From: Candidatus Aenigmatarchaeota archaeon
Lineage (GTDB): Archaea; Aenigmatarchaeota; Aenigmatarchaeia; QMZP01
Length of the DNA stretch: 7,028 bases
NCBI GenBank assembly: GCA_016202785.1
Contig: JACQOC010000084.1
Coordinates: 1 to 7,028, forward strand
Direction of reading: 5' to 3'
The notes beneath the pieces are model-generated. The model saw only the letters and a list, made by a program, of their open reading frames with translations, ran no database searches and was not told where the DNA came from. Positions 6,001 to 7,028 of the stretch are shown piece by piece. A program made the translations under genes and the position numbers. How positions within the stretch are numbered: position 1 is the first letter of the stretch; each line of letters opens with the position of its first letter.

Positions 6001-7028
6001 CTCGCACTCTTCCCCAAGGTGCTCCTGCACGATGCCGTCGCCGCAGAACTCGACTGGCTCGCAGACTTCGGCCAGAATCTCGTCAAACACACCGTCCAAG
6101 CCGTGCACCGGGTCGGCCGGGTGGTAGCTGCCGCCGGTTATCGACGCGATCTGCATCAGCAGCGTCTCGTTGAGCGTGGCCGGAGTGCCGAAGCCTATAG
6201 TGATGATCGGCACGTCCTGCGCAGCGGCATAATTGGCGGCGGCGATGGCCGAAGCTATGTCTTCAGGGTCAGTGGTGCCGCCCGAGACGACCGTGTTGAA
6301 GGGGACGGTCGGCGCGCCGTCCGACAGGAATACCATGAAGCGCTGCACGCCAGCCCGGTTCTGGCTGGCCAGCTTGTCGGCGCTCATCCTGATCGACTGG
6401 TTATAGTTGGTGGCCCCGCCTGCCGCCAGGCCGGCAATCTTTGCAAGTATTATACTCTTGTTGCCGGTCAGGTTGGCGTCGTTGCGCACGTCATGCGCAA
6501 AGCTGGTCAGGCCGGCCAGGTTGTCCAGCTCTGGGTTAGAGCTGTTCAGCAGCCGGTTGACAAACAGGGAAGAGGAATTCTTGGCCATCTGGATCTTGGT
6601 CTTGCCATTGACCGCATCATTCATGCTGCCGCTGCGGTCCAGCACCAAATCGACATCAACGCGGCACTGCTGCAAAATCTCTAGGCTGCAGGCAAAGGAA
6701 CAGCCATCGCCGCTCTGCGTGTTGCCGTCGTCGCATTGCTCGCCTAACTGCACGGTGCCGTCGCCGCAAACGGCTGCGCAGAACGGCAGCTCCAATATGA
6801 TGTCAACCCGGAAATTGTCGAAGCGCATGCTGTTGGTGGCAAATACTTCCCAGTGGTGGGACAGGAAGCCGAAGGCGATGTCACTGCCGCTCGCCGCGAG
6901 GTCGAAGCCGGAGGCGAGCAGCTCGGCGCGGGTAAAGACCTTTTTGTTGGTGAACCACTGGTTGACGCCCACGGTGGTGAAGAAACCGCTCTCGTGCAGC
7001 GTGCCGCCCTGCTTGGCGGTCAAATCGA
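1..7028 (-). CDS. Giant cysteine-rich multidomain surface protein (two VWA domains, Cys-module arrays, TSP3 repeats); partial at both ends
   Basis: One minus-strand reading frame (codons from 7026-7024 down to 3-1) is open through all 2342 codons; neither start nor stop is in the window. The translation makes sense throughout: two complete VWA domains, a prealbumin-like domain, thrombospondin type-3 calcium repeats and about 163 cysteines (7%) spaced in repeating modules. Cysteines this dense, about 48 N-x-S/T sequons and calcium motifs imply the protein acts outside the cell, probably as a surface adhesin or matrix component with disulphide bonds and possibly N-glycans. Signal peptide and anchor would lie outside the window. 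Only eight codons are TTA, CTA or TCA, which leaves the opposite strand open for long stretches. I do not recognise a named gene. What is sure is the frame and domains; the adhesive role is inferred from the families. Residue numbers in other entries count from the codon at 7026-7024. Confidence 0.96.
16..105 (-). other. CDDND-type Cys module, residues 2308-2337
   Basis: It begins GCACSQKSCDDNDAYTADSC and closes ETAACLNAP. The C-D-D-N-D-x-x-T-x-D-x-C-x-x-x-x-x-x-C pattern matches the module ending array A (3750-3655) and the second half of the 1077-934 module. It follows the TSP3 repeats and the protein continues past the window edge. Confidence 0.7.
133..342 (-). repeat. Two thrombospondin type-3 calcium-binding repeats, residues 2229-2298
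   Basis: The motif CDSDDDNDGIDDGAD occurs twice, 36 residues apart, the normal TSP3 period. The first repeat opens DSDGDSMFDAC and the second DSDSDGLGDAC; each has the D-x-D-x-D-G/S-x-x-D and D-x-D-D-D-N-D-G-I-x-D loops that bind calcium. N-C-P-L joins them as in canonical TSP3. On the + strand a 20-base string recurs at 161-180 and 269-288, 108 bases apart. TSP3 arrays commonly sit as calcium-stiffened linkers near the C-terminal end of surface proteins. Confidence 0.93.
397..741 (-). other. Ig-like beta-sandwich with G-H-L-H-F motif, residues 2096-2210
   Basis: A cysteine-free domain of about 115 residues. It starts LQVLGPADGSE, as Ig-like surface domains often do, and contains EGHLHFALDDDPVPYM, a loop with a tryptophan (ATWAADNAFTLLNLAPGNHS) and the closing strand KVQLNFIVDA. 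The G-H-x-H-x-x-x-D strand followed by L-x-P-G-x-H-x-(I/L)-x-x-x-L-x-x-x-x-H recalls the DUF4399-like and related histidine-bearing Ig-like folds in secreted proteins, where the histidines may bind a metal. The family name is tentative; the beta-sandwich nature is well supported. Confidence 0.55.
742..933 (-). other. Cys-rich linker between CTDDxC module and beta-sandwich, residues 2032-2095
   Basis: It contains ACGQARACPQSQC, GHDFCYSGTC and SCEQLATTPADVCWEV. Cysteines continue but without the patterns seen elsewhere. The last one, before W-E-V-H-H, marks the change to a cysteine-free domain. Confidence 0.5.
934..1077 (-). other. CTDDxC-type Cys-rich module, residues 1984-2031
   Basis: The segment starts DGQACNDGLFCTLGDVC, passes GACTGPARDC and ends SDANACTDDVCNE, D-R-C-E. 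This is the D-G-x-x-C-x-D-G-x-F-C-T-x-x-D-x-C ... C-x-D-x-x-x-C-T-x-D-x-C pattern of secreted proteins in Myxococcota and related bacteria, also seen in some archaeal surface proteins. All cysteines of the pattern are present. Function unknown; probably structural. Confidence 0.75.
1129..1257 (-). other. Thrombospondin type-1-like segment, residues 1924-1966
   Basis: The order W-S-E-S-A-C-A-W, then C-T-E-S-A-S-C-T-R-S-R and later H-I-C-N and F-C resembles TSP1 repeats (W-S-x-C ... C-x-x-x-x-x-R-x-R ... C), which bind glycans or proteins. The tryptophan/arginine ladder is only partial and the usual C-x-x-G is missing, so this may be a TSP1 relative or simply a Cys module with chance similarity. 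Confidence 0.4.
1321..1554 (-). other. Beta-sandwich segment following VWA2, residues 1825-1902
   Basis: A strand-rich stretch (NVTLDVDEVN, FSFLGRFNV, DVPLEIGSTSAGRL) with one close cysteine pair (LCSPANGSCDV) and several sequons. Position and pattern suit the Ig-like domain that often follows VWA in surface proteins. The family is not identified. Confidence 0.45.
1555..2127 (-). other. VWA domain 2 with intact MIDAS and two cysteine pairs near it, residues 1634-1824
   Basis: A second complete VWA domain. MIDAS residues are D-V-S-Q-S (Asp1641, Ser at 2100-2098 and 2094-2092), Thr1710 in GFTCISCGV (1899-1897) and Asp1738 in VLSDGEAN (1815-1813). IIIVLSDG and RVFTIGFEG are the typical central strands, and IADIYRDIAIQV the closing helix. 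Unlike VWA1 it has four internal cysteines: C-I-S-C next to the MIDAS threonine and R-C-L-S-G-F-C just after the LSDGE motif. Both loops lie on the metal-binding face, so disulphides or a second metal site there are plausible. It shares little with VWA1 outside the fold motifs, so it is not a recent copy. Confidence 0.95.
2128..2322 (-). other. Beta-rich segment preceding VWA2, residues 1569-1633
   Basis: About 65 residues without cysteine, with alternating strands (SSVRIPKFINFS, QLVNITSARIALRG, ASIVTV) and four sequons (NAS, NGS, NFS, NIT). It leads straight into the first VWA strand, an arrangement common in surface VWA proteins where a small beta domain packs against the VWA. The family is not identified. 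Confidence 0.5.
2323..2862 (-). other. Irregular Cys-rich region before VWA2, residues 1389-1568
   Basis: After a glycine/aspartate-rich linker (GGGDTPGFGDD) come about 20 cysteines without the D-C-N-x-x-D unit pattern. Recognisable pieces are DYWCNLPSC, CGAQCVTNADCPP, CHFAGTCTQNGACNY and CYFGARACTSDGC. The C-x-x-x-A-D-C-P run resembles small Cys knots seen in other secreted prokaryotic proteins, but I cannot name a family. It ends VCEDIG, where the cysteine-free VWA2 region begins. Confidence 0.55.
2863..3351 (-). repeat. Cys-module array B: four further units, residues 1226-1388
   Basis: Units at 3351-3277 (FCEGDVLKE to EDCNARD), 3276-3121, 3099-2974 (FCSGDNVRQ, LRDFSCSQAVC, VQDCNTLD) and a degenerate 2973-2863 (YCSGSSS, NYACNAGQC) follow the same plan as array A. 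The first is shortened, lacking the central D-F-S-C. The last ends CGVSGW, loosely like the CGxxDW module. Confidence 0.8.
3121..3276 (-). repeat. VTENLGN...FHDFSC unit, copy 2 (partner at 5334-5176)
   Basis: It carries TENLGNAC, TNTQRFHDFSCVA and VQDCNSLDS, matching copy 1 about 2.06 kb away. Because the two copies lie in arrays A and B on either side of the prealbumin-like domain, the arrays share an origin, and that domain was probably inserted into, or a block copied across, an older single array. Confidence 0.8.
3376..3645 (-). other. Prealbumin-like (SpaA/CnaB-type) beta domain, residues 1128-1217
   Basis: A 90-residue beta domain of the kind found in surface adhesins and pilins. It opens CIEIAKEAID, passes FNFTLDG and GKATFFNVTPG, has the signature HTVTEGLPAGWELLSVTP and ends GATCSVVLFKN. 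These match the usual strand A, the G-x-A-x-F-x-x-V-x-P-G-x-(Y/H)-T-V-T-E-x-x-P-x-G-W core, and the last strand before an Asn. Lys1135 (3624-3622), Glu1183 (3480-3478) and Asn1216 (3381-3379) sit roughly where CnaB-type domains carry their isopeptide triad. Cys1130 and Cys1209 could also pair across strands A and G. It is the only such domain in the window and separates the two Cys arrays. Confidence 0.85.
3655..3750 (-). other. CDDN-type Cys module ending array A
   Basis: The segment starts CGATCVNDVQCDDNN and continues VDTIDACNLDSCGCTYT. The C-D-D-N-x-x-x-T-x-D-x-C-x-x-x-x-C order matches short secreted Cys repeats. Two related modules occur near the C-terminal side of the window (1077-934 and 105-16). 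It marks the boundary between array A and the prealbumin-like domain. Confidence 0.65.
4036..4266 (-). repeat. 77-residue two-unit block, copy 2 (partner at 5901-5674)
   Basis: This starts FCQGEVRNFNAACTANGT and continues through FCDLDGLKS, HDFSCAPAGCQETV and VEDCNGRD. It aligns with copy 1 end to end with one residue difference in length. The codons are about 1.6 kb away from copy 1. Downstream the copies differ: copy 1 leads into a CGxxDW module, copy 2 into an ordinary unit. Confidence 0.8.
4267..4578 (-). other. Irregular Cys/Pro-rich stretch with a DxNxNxIxD calcium-like loop
   Basis: Here the regular unit pattern breaks down. Near the start lies TDYNHNQIADSTTV (4524-4483), whose D-x-N-x-N-x-I-x-D order (Asp836, Asn838, Asn840, Ile842, Asp844) resembles a thrombospondin type-3 or EF-hand-like calcium loop. 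It is followed by a proline-rich run (PAVCPAPQPDTLC) and closely spaced cysteines (VCGAVCDS, QSGCSLDSCGF). The calcium role is inferred from the loop alone; a second loop, as a dockerin would need, is absent. Confidence 0.4.
4579..4695 (-). repeat. CGxxDW Cys module, copy 3
   Basis: It begins DCNARDGNLTGVCGVQDW and is almost identical to copy 1 over those 18 residues, then diverges and ends Q-D-S-L-C. Unlike copies 1 and 2 it is not followed by the FNGTCNAQ module; a degenerate region begins instead. Confidence 0.75.
4837..4917 (-). repeat. FNGTCNAQ module, copy 2
   Basis: The core KFNGTCNAQNFQCQY matches copy 1 at 5565-5485 nearly residue for residue. Here the module runs on into the array ending D-C-N-S-L-D, showing that this small module can take the place of the usual unit centre. 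Confidence 0.75.
4927..5049 (-). repeat. CGxxDW Cys module, copy 2
   Basis: The core QCGLLDWGCATF is followed by S-C-V-I and D-P-A-D-D-R-C, the same order as copy 1. It is the most diverged at its start (N-C-D-L-R-D-G-L-Q-V-G). As with copy 1, an FCxxxxxFNGTCNAQ module follows it directly, so the two modules were copied as one block. Confidence 0.75.
5176..5334 (-). repeat. TENLGN...FHDFSC unit, copy 1 (partner at 3276-3121)
   Basis: The unit has TENLGNSC, TNTQRFHDFSCVA and VQDCNGLDS in order. The partner in the second array, on the other side of the prealbumin-like domain, shares all three strings. DNA is also alike: + strand 5259-5337 and 3201-3279 align without gaps with roughly four fifths of bases the same by eye. 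Confidence 0.8.
5485..5565 (-). repeat. FNGTCNAQ module, copy 1
   Basis: The core NFNGTCNAQTFQCQF, with flanking FC before it and L-C after it, is repeated at 4917-4837. The shared N-G-T is a potential N-glycosylation site next to a cysteine. Confidence 0.75.
5575..5691 (-). repeat. CGxxDW Cys module, copy 1
   Basis: The copy reads DCNARDGNITGVCGIQDW, then C, a run of about seven residues, S-C-V-V, and closes D-P-D-D-S-L-C. Two further copies lie at 5049-4927 and 4695-4579 in the same array. The tryptophan and four cysteines are conserved in all three. It is a sub-module that always follows a unit ending in (A/L)-R-D. Confidence 0.75.
5674..5901 (-). repeat. 76-residue two-unit block, copy 1 (partner at 4266-4036)
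   Basis: Two consecutive array units here are repeated as a pair further on. Shared strings include NFNA-x-CTANGT-x-FE in the first unit, and FCDLD, F-x-CAPAGC-x-ETV and VEDCN in the second. Similarity extends to the DNA, for example the shared string at 5730-5742 and 4096-4108 around the C-A-P-A-G-C codons. This points to segmental duplication inside the gene rather than convergence. Confidence 0.8.
5941..6045 (-). other. CGDG-type Cys-rich repeat 2, degenerate, residues 328-362
   Basis: It starts CGDGIVQEHLGEECEPG and ends NVCSFACSA, so the opening and the closing S-F-A-C match repeat 1 before VWA1. The middle differs: the C-D-D-G-N core is replaced by C-E-P-G-V-G-D-G, and a few residues are inserted before the C-S-F-A-C end. 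It looks like a diverged copy of repeat 1. Together the two copies bracket VWA1. Confidence 0.7.
6061..6666 (-). other. VWA domain 1 with intact MIDAS and flanking cysteine pair, residues 121-322
   Basis: A von Willebrand factor A domain, a Rossmann-like fold that binds protein ligands through a divalent metal. The metal-ion-dependent adhesion site (MIDAS) is complete: D-R-S-G-S-M (Asp130, Ser132, Ser134, codons 6639-6625), Thr206 in GGATNYN (6411-6409) and Asp236 in FLSDGAP (6321-6319). The later strand PIITIGFG and closing helix GVFDEILAEV are also typical. The only cysteines are one just before the first strand (Cys121, 6666-6664) and one just after the last helix (Cys322, 6063-6061), so the termini may be joined by a disulphide. 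The length of about 200 residues is normal for the family. CGDG-type repeats flank it on both sides. Confidence 0.95.
6679..6768 (-). other. CGDG-type Cys-rich repeat 1 (DUF4215/Myxococcus cysteine-rich repeat-like), residues 87-116
   Basis: The segment starts CGDGTVQLGEQCDDGN and continues TQSGDGCSFAC. This matches the pattern C-G-D/N-G-x-(V/I)-x-x-G-E-x-C-D-D-G-N-x-x-x-G-D-G-C-x-x-x-C of the short repeats called DUF4215 or Myxococcus cysteine-rich repeats, found in secreted proteins. All expected cysteines are present. It sits immediately before the first VWA domain. Its function is not known; it is probably a small disulphide- or calcium-stabilised spacer. Confidence 0.8.
6781..7026 (-). 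other. C-terminal part of a beta-sandwich domain (LamG/CBM-like), residues 1-82
   Basis: These 82 residues contain no cysteine, unlike most of the protein, and alternate hydrophobic and polar positions as beta strands do. The ending, around SMRFDNFRVDI, resembles the last strand of jelly-roll carbohydrate-binding or laminin-G-like domains, which often finish with a D-N-x-x-V strand. A tryptophan pair (Q-W-F near the start, H-H-W-E-V in the middle) could be core residues. The domain begins before the window, so family assignment is tentative. It is followed directly by the first cysteine-rich CGDG repeat. Confidence 0.45.

Noticed and set aside
5123..6127. 334-codon + strand open frame in another register
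   Set aside because: Its Ser/Gln/Trp/Leu-rich repetitive translation is just the antisense of the Cys-module codons; no domain or plausible start signal is visible.
1..7028. Promoters, ribosome binding sites, terminators, RNA genes or insertion sequences
   Set aside because: The window is fully coding without intergenic space; I saw no tRNA- or rRNA-like sequence, transposase or terminal inverted repeats.

Overview
The whole window is the inside of one giant protein-coding gene on the minus strand. Reading minus-strand triplets whose + strand positions start at 1 mod 3, I translated every line from 7026 down to 1 and met no TAA, TAG or TGA. That gives 2342 consecutive sense codons, open at both ends, so start codon, signal peptide, C-terminal anchor, promoter and terminator all lie outside. 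The other long open frames, including a 1001-codon frame on the + strand at 445-3450, are shadows of this gene.

The product is an extracellular, cysteine-rich, multidomain surface protein (about 163 Cys, 7%, by my count; about 48 N-x-S/T sequons). From N to C (high to low coordinates) it holds: the tail of a beta-sandwich domain (7026-6781); a CGDG-type Cys repeat (6768-6679); a von Willebrand factor A (VWA) domain with complete MIDAS, bracketed by cysteines (6666-6061); a degenerate second CGDG repeat (6045-5941); a long array of Cys modules ending in D-C-N-x-(L/R)-D (5940-3646); one prealbumin-like (SpaA/CnaB-type) beta domain (3645-3376); more array units (3351-2863) and a different Cys-rich stretch (2862-2323); a second VWA domain with a beta domain on each side (2322-1321); a thrombospondin type-1-like segment (1257-1129); a CTDDxC-type module (1077-934); a beta-sandwich with a G-H-L-H-F motif (741-397); two thrombospondin type-3 calcium repeats (342-133); and a final CDDND Cys module (105-16).

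Taken together this looks like a very large secreted or cell-surface adhesin or matrix protein: VWA domains and calcium repeats for metal-dependent binding, disulphide-rich arrays as stalk or spacer. The binding partner is unknown. The organism is a GC-rich prokaryote (roughly 60% GC by eye). The VWA plus D-C-N-x-x-D array style resembles giant surface proteins I associate with DPANN-type archaea, while the CGDG and CTDDxC repeats are best known from Myxococcota and similar bacteria. I lean to a DPANN-like archaeon, with low certainty. No RNA gene, mobile element, CRISPR array, promoter or terminator was found, and there is no intergenic sequence.
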